Below, piece by piece: positions 22,935 through 33,996 of a stretch of 64,000 nucleotides of DNA. This DNA comes from Neoceratodus forsteri (taxonomy: Eukaryota > Chordata > Ceratodontiformes > Ceratodontidae). Under the pieces are notes generated by a model that ran no database searches, had not been told where the DNA came from, and saw nothing but the letters and a program-made list of their open reading frames with translations. Each line of letters starts with the position of its first letter. Positions within the stretch are counted from its first letter, which is position 1. A program made the translations under genes and the position numbers. Location: positions 53,524,001 to 53,588,000 of the forward strand of contig JADMNL010000028.1 in the NCBI GenBank assembly GCA_016271365.2, read 5' to 3'.

Positions 22935-24455
22935 ATGCTAGTAAAACTGGCACAAATTGATGGCTGATGGAACTCGGCTCCCATAGATCCTGCCCTACCC
23001 ACAACACCAATGGCTGGCACAAGTGACACTAATCCTGAGAACCTAGACAACAACTCGCCAGACCGTGGGGAAGAATCAGACAAAGAATCTGAGGGTGAAC
23101 CTAGCATGGAGCAGGGCCTCAGTCACTCACTGCCAAAATGTGTTTTCCAGATCAAGTGCCCACATTGCTATGACCTATCTTAACCACAGTGGAGTTCGGT
23201 GAACCAACCCCACCACCAAAGTCAAAACATATGCCATCATTACTACCCTCAGTAAGCAAAGTGATATCTTCCCATTTTGTGAAGTTATCAAGAAGGTTAT
23301 GACAAAGGAATGGGAGGCTATGGAACTGGTGCATATGCCTCAATGCTGGTCATGGGACAAGATGTACCCACTTCAGGCAGACAAGCTGAAGCTGTGGTGT
23401 ACAGCACCTGCAGTCAACCCTCAAATCACAGCACAGAACAAGAAAACTGTCCTGCCTTCAGAGGGTGATACAGGCCTCAAGCAGCCTGTGAACAAAAAAA
23501 TGGAGGAGGTACTCCTTCATAAGGACATTGACAGGGTGGAGGCAGTTCAGAGAAGGGCGACAAAGATGGTGCAGGGCTTGCACCAGAAAATATATGAGGA
23601 GAGACTAAAAGACCTCAACATGTACTTGTTGGAGGAGAGGAGAAACCAGGGTGACATGGTAGAAACATTCAGATACCTCAGGGATATAAACAAGGTGCAG
23701 AGGGGTGGCATCCTCCAGTATAGGAAGAGCACAAGAAAAAGGGGCATGATATGAAATTAGATGGGGGCAGGTTGAGGGGAAATGTGAGTAAGTTTTTCTC
23801 CACAGAGTGGGTGGTGGATGCATGGAATACTCTCCTACAGGAGATGGTGGGAGTGAGGGCAATGGAAGGATTTAAACATGCCTTGGACAGGTATAAGGGA
23901 ACCTTAGAGGTGAGGAAGAGTGGTATGAGGCCAGTGACCAGGTAGGGTAAGTAGCCACACAAGTGTAGGGTTATGGACAGACTGGATGGGCCTAGCGGTC
24001 CTTATCTCTTGACAATTTCTATGTTTATATGTTTTTATGTTTCCTCAAAGAGCTTTGAATTGGCAGGCATGGGTAAGAGAACAGCTGCCACAGTCATTTA
24101 TGTAATGAGAGCACAGTTAGCATGGATACAGGATGCCCACAAAGACAAGACTCCCAGTCACCAGAGGCACAAATATTGAAACATGCTATGCTGTCAACTA
24201 AATACCTGGCAGACAAGGTGGTGGACTCCTTAAAGATCAATGCCAGGGCTGCAGCAACCTCCAACAGGGCAAGAAGAGCTCTATGGCTTAGACTCTGGGA
24301 TGCTAGCAATGAGTCCAAGGTGACGCTGCACAAGTTACCATTTAAAGGCTCTTTTCTGTTCAGAGAGGGCTTGGATAAACACATCAAAGCCAAAGAGGAT
24401 GACAAATCTCTAGACAAGGACAAAAACTCAGGGTCTATGTGCCTACTTATCTAGA
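22935..24455 (+). pseudogene. DIRS gag-like region
   Basis: An acidic N-terminal part (PENLDNNSPDRGEESDKES, about 23030) is followed after the CR1 insertion by KYLADKVVDSLKINARAAA (about 24204) and ARRALWLRLWDASNESKV (about 24270), then LPFKGSFLFREGLDK. These phrases are characteristic of the gag-like ORF of vertebrate DIRS elements. The two halves are separated by the CR1 copy at 23509-24043. Confidence 0.82.
23509..24043 (+). mobile_element. CR1-like LINE 3' end inserted in DIRS gag
   Basis: The plus strand encodes HKDIDRVEAVQRRATKMVQ, LHQKIYEERLKDLNMY and LEERRNQGDMVETFRYL, the conserved C-terminal segment of CR1-like ORF2. A WVVDAWNTLLQEMV motif follows. The 3' end reads GGATGGGCCTAGCGGTCCTTATCT and finishes in TTTCTATGTTTATATG repeats at 24043. 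The copy is 5'-truncated. No clear target duplication was found. Confidence 0.88.
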
Positions 24456-24879
24456 TGCAGATTTCATCCCAAAGGAAACCTTTGAGACACACATCTCAAA
24501 CAATATGACAACAGGAACTGCAGTTCCTATCCCCCCATTCCTCTGTCAACAGCAATAGATCACAAAGTCAGGGAGCCTTTGGCAAAGGCAGGTTCAACAA
24601 CAACACCAACTTTAAACATCAGTCTAAACAATGATCACAGTTCCCAGCATCCACAACCAGATTGCCTACAAATAGGGCGGACTAATATGGTTTGCTCACC
24701 AATGAAACAGTCAATCAAAGACAGAAATAATAAACCAGGGACATGCAATTGGATAGGAAGAGACACCTAGGATGGATAGGTTAATCATCTCCCCTGTCTC
24801 CAAACATAAAGTACAATGAAGCCAAATCTAGCAAATCCTACAAGACCTGATACAAAACAAGACCATAACAGGGGTGCCC

Positions 24880-26296
24880 CAAGAACAAAGGGGAACAGGG
24901 ATCTTTTTCATCTTCTTTACAGTTACCTAGAAACTGGGTGACCGGTAGTTAGTTTTAGAACTAAAACTCTTAAATCCCTTGCTGCAGTTCAAGCCATTTA
25001 AAATGGAAAAGGTCAGGTCAATGCTAACAGCAATTCACCCAGGGACTATCGCACGTCCATAGACTTTAAGGACGCATACCTTCATATCCCAATCAGATCA
25101 TCCAATTCCACATTCTGGGGAAATAATAACAGTATCAGTTCCTGCCATTTAGACTTGCATCAGCCCACAGGGTGTTCACGAAGGTCTCCATCATGCTAGC
25201 AGCCAAGATGAGAGCAGAGGCCTACTAGTCCTATATCTAGGCGACTTCTGGCTCATCAGGACAACAGACCCCAACAAGCAACATGACAAACACAAATAGT
25301 GATCCAATGTCTACAAGTGCATGACTGGGTAAAATAAATCAATGGAAGATCAGTCTCACACCTAGCCAATTAATAAAACACCAGGGGACATTCAAAGACA
25401 CAAAGGCAGTAACAGTATGGCCATCAGACAAGAGACTGAACCACATTATAGCACAGGTACATAACCTACAAGGGGTCAGATAACCAACACTGGAGCAGGT
25501 TTCCAACATCTTGGGTTCATGTACTGACCTAGTCCCATGGGCCAGATGGAACATGTGGCAACTGCTACTACTGTCAATTCAATGAGGAATACATCTCGAT
25601 CAAGATCTATCCACAACCTTGATCCTATCAGCCAAGGTGACAGCACCTTAACAGTGGTGGACAAACTGATTCATTCTCTCCAGGGGATTAGTGCTGGACA
25701 CCCAGTATGATATCATCATAGACACCAACCTAGCCATACGGATGGGATTGTGACCTCAGGACAGCAGTCCATACAGGGAAATGGTCCATGACGAATCCAA
25801 GTTCCCAATCAATGTTTTGGAGATGAAAGCAGTATTTCTAGCACTACTCAGCTTCAGCAACATGATCAGACACAAAATGTACTAATCAGAGCCGACAACA
25901 GGGTTATAATTGCATACATAACAAAGCAAATTAGAACTGAGAGCACTGCAATGAAAAGGGAAGCCGCCAAGGTACTGAACTGGGCCTAGAAATTTCTAAC
26001 AAACATTTTAGCAATATATTTGGTAGCACTCAGCATGACAGCAGATTGTCTCAGCTGTCAACAAATACTCAAGCGACTGGAAACTCCATGCATAGATCTT
26101 TCAATCCATAAATAGACACTGGGGTATGGTACAAATTGATCTCATGGTCACCAGGAAAAACACTCAGTGCCTGAGGTTCTACTCCAGATTCAGGGAACAC
26201 CAATCCATGGAAGTGGATTCTCTCTTGTTAAAATGGACCTTCGATGTGGCATACATATTTCCACCTCTGGCATTGCTGCTACCTGTACTGAAGAAG
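24880..26296 (+). pseudogene. DIRS reverse transcriptase/RNase H region
   Basis: The palm motif DFKDAYLHIPI is at 25062 and FRLASAHRVFTKVS at 25147. The catalytic YLDDF position is degraded to YLGDFWLI near 25236. RNase H-like sequence continues to EVDSLLLKWTFDVAYIFPP (about 26210) and LLPVLKK, where an insertion breaks the frame. The order matches DIRS/Ngaro-type RTs. Many stops are present, so it is not functional. Confidence 0.82.
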
Positions 26297-26722
26297 GCAA
26301 GGGCAAGGCAATCTTTATTTATAGAGTACCCTATCCTGAAGGCTGTAGGTGCTTTACATAAAACAAGTCAGAGAATGTAAAACAGGCTACAACATAACTC
26401 AACATTTTAAAGTATGATCAGATAAGACAGACACCAGGCAGATCTAAGATTAACTAGCTGAGGAAAGCTTGTTCAAATAAAAAGGTCTTCAGAGAGACTC
26501 TAAAAACCTCCACCAAGCTGCCCACGCAAATGTTCCAAGGAAGTGAATTCTACAGTAATGAGGCTGCCACTCCAAAAGCTCTGTCCCCTGGGAGTCACAG
26601 TCAGGAAGGGGGAACAGCAAGCAGGCCCGCATCAGTGGAGTGGAAGGGTGAATTGGGTAGTAAAGGACAAGGAGATCTTTCAAGCAGTCCATTTCTAATG
26701 AACTATAGAAAATATGCCAGTC
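26297..26722. mobile_element. Unidentified ~425-bp insert within the DIRS element
   Basis: DIRS coding reads up to LLPVLKK at about 26290 and resumes with VKVILVALYWLQMSWF at about 26728, so the sequence between is an insertion. It contains phrases such as CAATCTTTATTTATAGAGTA, GTAGGTGCTTTACATAAA and AAAAAGGTCTTCAGAG. No coding capacity or clear terminal repeats are visible. It could be a non-coding LINE 3' end or a SINE-like repeat. Confidence 0.6.
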
Positions 26723-27910
26723 CAGCGTGAAAGTCATCCTAGTTGCCCTGTATTGGCTGCAGATGTCATGGTTCTTAATGTAGAGGTTATGGCACTAGAC
26801 CACCCATCGAGACTATCAGCAGGACAGAATATCCTACAACAAGGCCTGATCTGGCACCTGAATCCACATAATCTCAAGTTGGTAGCTTGGTTTCTACAAG
26901 GAAGAGATTGTTAAGGGCAGGATACCATCAATCTGTAATCAACACCTTGACACTGTTAAGAAGAAGCTCCACAACTTCAAAATACAACAGACACTGGGTA
27001 GCCTTCACAAACTAGTGCATTAATAAATCTATAATACCAGAAAGCTTATCCACTGCAGACATACTGCTGTTCCTACAAGAAGGCCTAGAGAAGAGACTTT
27101 TGCCATCATCAATGAGGGTAGAGTTGGCGGTTATCGGAGCAGCATGTGGTCAAATAGTCAAGACATCTTCAGAGGCTCACCCTGACATCCTGCATTTCTT
27201 AAAGGCAGCACCAAACATTCACCCCAAGATCAAGCAAATCACCGTGCTATGGGACCTAAACATTGTCCTCAGAGTGATGACTATGACACTCTTTGAACTG
27301 CTACACCCAGTAAACCTAAAATGGGAAAGCCTTAAAACAGTTTTCTTGATAGCAGTTTGTTCAGCCAGAAGGACAGGTAAACTAAAAGCTTTATCATGCA
27401 AGGAGCCATACCTAATTCTGCATGAAGATAGGGTGACACTGAGAACCATTCCCTCATTCCTATCTAAAGTCGTCTCAGACTTCCATGTGAAGTAAATAAT
27501 AGAATTACTGGCAAAACTACTGGCATCAGAAATGGATGTAGATCTAGGACTATATATTAAGGATGAGGAGAGTCATCACCACATACTTAAATAGGACACA
27601 GGACTTCTGCAAAACAGATAGACTGTTTGTCACATTTCAGGGATGCAAAAAAGGTCATGCTGCCTCACATTTAACAGTATCATCATGGCTGAAAGCATCC
27701 ATTTAAGAGGCTTATAAAGCAAGCTCAGAAACCCACCACTTTTAAGCTCATTCCATGAGGGTCATGGCCACCCTTTGGACCTAAAGAAATATGGCTACCA
27801 CAGAAGAAATCTGGCCACCCAGTAGCCACATGGACTTCCATCAGTACATTTACTGAACACTATAGACTCAATGCATTCTCCAAACACAAGTCCTATTTTC
27901 CAATTGTTTA
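26723..27910 (+). pseudogene. DIRS tyrosine recombinase
   Basis: The enzyme would integrate the circular DNA copy. Recognisable parts are WDLNIVLRVMTMTLFELL (about 27252), the first catalytic Arg in VCSARRTGKLKALSCKEPY (about 27355), the H-x-x-R pair in AHSMRVMAT (about 27745), and the nucleophilic tyrosine in TFTEHYRLN (Tyr codon at 27861). A SINE sits directly downstream at 27911. Internal stops occur, for example near 27495 and 27590, so it is inactive, but all the key catalytic positions can still be traced. Confidence 0.85.
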
Positions 27911-28083
27911 ACCAGGTGAGACACACTAAGCTGAAAACTCATTTGCAGGTGCAACCTGGGAGCACAGGGAAGTTAAGTGACTTGCTCAGGTTCACACAGT
28001 ATGCAAGTGAGGGCTGTGGGATTCAAACCCAGTTCTCCAGAATTGCATCTCAGAGCCTTAAACCACTGCGCTATACTGCCTCA
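27911..28083 (-). mobile_element. MIR-like CORE-SINE, tRNA-derived
   Basis: Read on the minus strand it has a tRNA-like head with B box TGGGTTTGAATCCC near 28025, followed by a core with CTGAGCAAGTCACTTAAC and a TCCCAGGTTGC segment. It ends near CTCACCTGGT. It matches the copy at 62871-63041 along its length. It lies just after the DIRS recombinase remnant. Confidence 0.85.
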
Positions 28084-28301
28084 TGTAGGATGTCAGGGTG
28101 AGCCTCTGGAGATGTCTTGTCTATTTGACCACATGCTGCTCCTATAGCTGCCAACTCTATTTCAGCCACTTGGTTCTCCTTGCAGCCATAACACACACAT
28201 CAGAACATAATACGTTTCTCCACCCATCACTTCCTGGTACAGCTTTTTAGAATCCTAACTCTAAGCATCTTGGAGTGCCTCAGAGATTATCCCGACACAA
28301 T

Positions 28302-28741
28302 TGTAGTTTACTCATCTGGTAAAGGTGATTGTGGGTGTTGTGACAGGGTATACATCTCTGAGGCGCTCCACATCCCTCTCTTGAGGCCATCGTGTTCAGA
28401 TACAGTGAGACAATTATCTACTGGCACGTGTTGTGGGCCAGTTTTTCTTAGAAGTGTATTAATAGGAAATCAAGTAAGACCACTAGTTACTATATCCTGA
28501 CTCATTTCTTCTAGATTAATTGCAAACTTCTTAGGTATAACCTGTTTATTACAGACCATAGCTTTGGGAGACATGAAACTGATCCAATCTGGCCAAGCCT
28601 TTATGCTATTCAGTCAAATTTATCTTTAAAATCACATGTGCATCTGCAGCCTATTAGCTGAACAGAAAACCCTAGCTGTAAGAAACCTGGAATGCTTCAG
28701 ACTGCATGCCCCACAATCACCTTTACCAAGTGAGTAAACTA
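28302..28741. repeat. Imperfect inverted repeat at the DIRS right end
   Basis: The arm at 28302-28335 (GTAGTTTACTCATCTGGTAA and on) is complementary to 28706-28741 over about 36 bp with some three mismatches, leaving a 370-bp loop. DIRS elements carry inverted termini and an internal complementary region. The position at the 3' side of the recombinase fits this, but the left-end partner was not located. Confidence 0.55.
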
Positions 28742-28745
28742 CCAT

Positions 28746-29079
28746 TTCTTGAAGTTCCCTAGTTGGGGAGGGTCTACTTCTGATGTGTATGTGGGAAGGT
28801 GGGCCCTGTAAGTTTCTTTCCACTTTGTGGGGGACTGGCAGATGTGCTGGCAGGAAATGACCTTCAGGTATTTTACAGAAAGGCAGAAGTTCAGTATCTA
28901 TTCCATGTGCATGCAAGTGCCTAAGTTCTTCCCCTAGAGACTGCCTGTACTCTCTCATAACTGGCTGACATTCCCTGTTCTAGAGCCATTCTTGTTCCCT
29001 CAATGTCAGAGGAGCACCCATTTGTCTGTGATGAGGCCCCTCCAGTCATTTATCTCATCTCCTTTCATCAGGCAACAAC
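28746..29079. other. Unassigned interval
   Basis: No similarity was recognised. It may be the 3' UTR of the L1 fragment that follows, since that fragment reads toward it on the minus strand. Confidence 0.35.
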
Positions 29080-30490
29080 GGAGGGAGTCTCAGGTGAGAC
29101 CTATCCCTAGCATGATCATTTGTGGTTGGAAGATGGTATTGGTGGTTGTTATGATCCCGCATATCCATTAGATCTCCTCCCAGTAGCTGTGCAGCTTGAG
29201 ACATGACCATAACAGGTGTGCAAGGGTCCCTGACTGGGTATAACATCTCCAGCACTTGTCGTTGTTCATCAAGCCCCATTTATACAGCTTATTTGGGGTC
29301 CTGTGCCACCTATACAACATTTTTTGCTGGGTGAATCTATTCTTTGAGTCCTTGACTCCTGATGCAAGGTGGTGCAAACATTTCTCCCATTCTGGTACAG
29401 TGAGATACATGTTAAGTTCTTTTCCCAGCTTAGTTTGGTTTTCTCCAGGGGTTAGAGCCCTGTCTAATTAGCTGCCTGTAGATGTGGCTAGCTTTTCCCT
29501 TGATTGGGTTATCGGGACAAAGCATCTTATCTCGGAGCTGAGGTGTGGTCAGTTTCAAGGACTGAATAGAGGGGACAGGGCATGCCTCACTTGGAGGTAC
29601 TTCCAGTGGTGCTGTTTGGGGAGGTTGAATTGTGCAATGAGTTGTTGGAAAGATCTTAGTATGCCAGTGTAGCTATCCAGCAGGAGCTGAGGATGTGTAA
29701 TGCCTTTGCTAGCCCAAGCAGCCCAGTTTATCTCCTTCCCTTCTATTTGCATTTTATTGTTCCACAAGGGAAAAGCAGGACACTTATCTGAGGCCCAATG
29801 GATGAGTTTAGCTGTCTGTCTCCAGACATCTTATTAATGTTTAATGACGCAATGTATGGATGCAGCCTTAGGGATATTATCAAAGCAGATGGTGTTCCTT
29901 AGTGGCCTGCCCAAGATACAATCAACACCCATTTATGTGGTTGTGGGGAGTCTGAGTCTAGGCTAGTGTTTGATATCAGCTGGATTACCTCAGCCAAGGG
30001 CTTAAGAGAGAAGTCGGGAGATAAAATCCACCTCTGGTGGACTCTTGCACCAGTTTTTTATGAATGAGTCTCCTGGATTCCTTTCTCCAGGAGAATGTCA
30101 GCATGGATCTGTGCAGTTGTGTTACAAGCTTGGGGTTCAAGGAGATATGTATGTTGTCCAGGATGTACTATGTCCCGGGGAACACCATCATTTTATAGGC
30201 ATGGGCCCTGCCCCAGTGTGACAGGTGGAGGTGGTTCCATGTCACAAAGTCTTTCTCTAGGCTGCTCAAAGCAGCTCCAGATTGTGCTTCCCCATATGCA
30301 TCAAATTCCAGGAGAAGTTAATTCCCAGAAATGTGAGAGAGCCTTGTGCCACTGACATGCCCCATGGGAAGTTTGGTAAACCATGGACTGTTCTGTGAAG
30401 GCCAGAGGCCAGAAGTGTAGACTTGTTTATGCTAAGCTTGTATCCAGAAAACAGGACTTGACAAATCCTATAGCCTGATGTCCCGGGCTA
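29080..30490 (-). mobile_element. L1-like LINE fragment (ORF2 C-terminal half)
   Basis: The minus strand encodes KWGLMNNDKCWRCYTQSGTL followed by AHLLWSCLKLHSYWEEI (about 29290-29170), the Cys-rich C-terminal segment of L1 ORF2. Upstream coding remnants reach about 30450, where GFVKSCFLDTSLA with further plus-strand phrases resembles the RT post-palm region. Both ends are missing and many stops are present. Confidence 0.75.
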
Positions 30491-32225
30491 TCACTCTAAA
30501 CTCAGAGACAGGCACTTTGATGAGAGCTACCTGTCCATGGACAAGTAGGGTTTTAAAAACAAAAAAAACAGTTTTTCTTGCAGTTCCTTAACTTTTCCAG
30601 CAGGGTACGCTGGCAGGTTGCAATGGAGCTGCTTCACGTGAGAAGTGAGCAGAAGAGCATGCCACCAAGATGAGTGAGAGTGAGCAGGGAATACGGGGAG
30701 TGAGTAGCCAGTGAACGGAGGAGCCAGAGTCATCAGACCAGCCAGCACTGAATGGGAAGGAGCGTAGCAGTCGTAATGGCAAGTCATGCCGCCAATGAAA
30801 TTATCAGCCTGAGGGTGAGACCTACTGGCTGTGGCACAGACTGAGGTGGGGTTAATCAGAGGTGCACTTTCTCTTCTTTCAAACTAGGAGGAAGTGTGAC
30901 AAGATGTGTGTAGCTATGGACCACAGTAAGTTGAAAAGCAAAAAAAGCACTTCATTTTTTGTTGCCCTTTGTACTAGAGAAGGAACTTTATGCACAGGAG
31001 ATTCAGCTGCTCCAGGGGTTGGGGGATATTGACATGGAGCCCGAGGGTGCCTGAAATGATGGTAGTGAGCCGGGGAAGGGGAGGGGAAGGGCAGGAGCCA
31101 CAAGGTGTGGTAAGAGCTGTCTGCTAGCCTAGTGCAGAGCACACTGTGCAGACTCAGACTGCCTTTAAGCTTTACCTTAAGGAATTCTGCCCCTCTCAAA
31201 CAAGGTAAACTAAAGAACTGACAAAAAAAAGGGGAAGAAAGTTTGTTGGTGTTCGATCGGGCAAGGGTTGGGACCATTGGGATGGCTATAGAGGAGAGGG
31301 ACACAGAGCAGCAGTCAAGGAGGAAAGAGAAGGAGAACAGACAGAACCCGGCTAAAGCCAGACGTTCCAGAACTTTTACTGAATGGCGAGGGAAGAGAGA
31401 GGGTTAGGATTTGCAAACTAAGTAAAGTGAGCTGCAGAAAAAGGTAACGACTTCAACTGTTACAAACATGACTGAAACCGAGCCAATTTGGCCCCCCAAA
31501 GGGGAGTCGGGAGAGGAGATTCACGTAAGGGAAGAGAGCAAGGGTTGGGCTTTGGGCTTCATGTTGCCCTGATGAGAAAGTAAAGAGTGAAAAGTAGTGT
31601 GACCTAAAAATTGGCAACAGCTGCATAAAGAACTTAAAGGAAAAGACCAGACCAAGCAGTAAAGCCAATGAAAGAAGATTGTGAGAATTGGGCTTTGCTG
31701 CTCTGACAAAAGTAAAGGCAAAGTGTGATGAGTACAACTGATCTTAAACACAAAAGCTGCTTAAGGATAAGGATTAAATAACAATAAAATAGAGGAACGT
31801 TTGTTGTTGTGGGGTGTGCCGGGAACAGAAAGGTAATGTCAGGCTCTGGAGTGTGTTGGGTGAGGGTGTGTGGCTGGCATTGGACAAAGTACAGGCAGGG
31901 CCAGGGAGGGGGAAAAAAGTAAAAAAATAGAATTAAAAAAGTAAACATAAAAGTAAGCAACACCATCCTGCAAACAAATCTTTTGGTGTTGCTATCTCTT
32001 TATCCCAATCCCATTCCACTCTGACTACCTCCTGTCTTGCTTAGTTTAGCAGCCTTTTACTTAAAGACTAAATTTTATTAGTGTCTGTCAGTTCCCTTTC
32101 CCTCCCATTCTAGACTACACGTACCAGCAGAAAATACACACACCACACAGAGACTTTATGGAACAGATTTTAGCATCACAAAACAATAAATAAATAAATA
32201 CATACATAGTTCTAAATAATTTTCC
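30491..32225. other. Unassigned purine-rich interval
   Basis: The plus strand is strongly G/A-rich between about 30990 and 31950. A TTTTTCTTGCAG phrase near 30573 looks like a splice acceptor, but no coding sequence follows. An (AATA)n tract lies at 32186-32205. No element could be assigned. Confidence 0.35.
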
Positions 32226-32589
32226 TTTTTTATTTTTGAAATTAATATACTTTATTTAAATTTAAAATAGTACAGAGAAAATGCAGGACACAGTACAGTA
32301 CTAAATGCCACAAAATCAATACAAGGCAGTTAACAGTGGGTGCAACCACCTGCTACCATACCCCCACCCCCATTTCTACCCCCCTCACCCAACCCCCATC
32401 CAAACCACAGAGAACTGCAAATGTAGAAAAGGCCTCACATGAACCTAATCAGCTTGCCTAGAGTATAAATCTACAAGCCATCTCGCTAGGAGTTGCACCT
32501 GGTGTTTTACAGGTGAAAACCGGACACCATTCTACACATTGAACAAACAGGAAGGAGGAGGGACCACAACGCAATTATGATATACAGCA

Positions 32590-33955
32590 ATTATGAATAG
32601 GGGAGTGACAGTATAGTATACAATTTTCCCCATCTGGAGTGGTATGTATTTAATTTACCCCTGAGACTAGCTATTGGGGGTTCTATCTGTAGGTTGTTTA
32701 AGAGCTCATTTAACCATTCTGTACAGGACAGGATGGATTGGTCTTTCCAGTGCCGCAACACTACTTTTTTAACTGATAAGGATATAAAGACTATGTAGTA
32801 GTGCCTTTCTTTCACTGTGATCAAGGAATAATCCCCTACTAGACATATTTGTGGTGTAAATAAGGCTTGAAGCCCCAATAGGATCCATTCTGGACTGTAT
32901 GAGACCCCAAGAGGGGCAACCTAAGGGCATTCCGGAACACATGGAGAGGTGATCTGACCTTGGCCACACCTAAACATTCAGGCCCAGGCAATTTACCCAT
33001 TCCATACATTTAACAGGTGTAAAGTACAGATTATGCAGTATGTAAAACTCGACTAATCGGAGCCTATCATTAGCAGTATATAAATATATGTCTCGCCAAA
33101 TCCTGTCCCAAGGAAAAGGCGTAATGGGGAAAGTAAAAGTCCAGTAAGAAGGTTGGCTTGTGATAGTCGGGTACATTTTGGAGAACAAAATCATCACTAA
33201 CCGAGAAACAGTATGGAGTTGCCAAGCCAGATTTTGAAATTGTAGAAGAATTTCTTCTTAGTTAATAATCCGTATGCCCTGGCTAAACCATTTAATTAAA
33301 AAGTCAGATTTGATATACCCGAAGATACATACTTCACAGGAGATGGAAATGTGTTAGTAACTCTGCCGTGGACCTGAGCTTGCTGTGGTTCACTGAATCA
33401 CTTATTTTGTCTGCACACCAGCAAACAACTCTCTCAGAGCCTCTGATGGCCCTCCTAAGCAAAAATTAGGATTGCCATATAACGGCTGTGAAATGTTGTT
33501 ATGGTTCCCATATTTAGGAAACTTACGTAACTGGTTGTGAACCTTAAGGGAAATATAAATGACAGTGTTACACAGAGACAAAGGAAGGTTTTGGGGGCAA
33601 TATAAAATAGGTGATTGTGTACAATCCCAAGCCTGCCCAACATATGGTGTTCAATCTGGAACCACAAAGGAGTATAATGGGGAGCTTCCATGGGAGAAGG
33701 GGGTGCAGGCCAACGCAGACATTTGGCCATGTGACTGGCTAGATAATACATGAAAAAATTAGGCAGTTTAAGTCCCCCAGCTGTATCAGGGCACTTAAGT
33801 GGATGTAGGACCACCTCGGAGGTTTATGGCACCATATGAACCTAGAAATAATACCATGAATTCTCTTGAACCAATGCAGGAGGAGGTGAATATTGAGCAT
33901 AATTATGGATAAAAAGTCGGGGAGTACATTCATTTTAATAATGATAATCCTTTCT

Positions 33956-33996
<41 letters not shown>

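Larger units (their letters stand above)
22650..28745 (+). mobile_element. DIRS-like tyrosine-recombinase retrotransposon, decayed
   Basis: Gag-like, reverse transcriptase/RNase H and tyrosine recombinase remnants follow each other on the plus strand in the DIRS order. A 36-bp imperfect inverted pair lies at the 3' side. DIRS elements integrate by a tyrosine recombinase and not by an integrase. This copy is interrupted by a CR1 3' fragment (23.5-24.04 kb), an unidentified insert (26.3-26.72 kb) and a CORE-SINE (27.91-28.08 kb). Reading frames contain many stops. The left boundary is uncertain. Confidence 0.88.

Noticed and set aside
22650..28745. Endogenous retrovirus or LTR element
   Set aside because: No integrase, protease or LTR pair was seen. 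The tyrosine recombinase motifs place it in the DIRS group.
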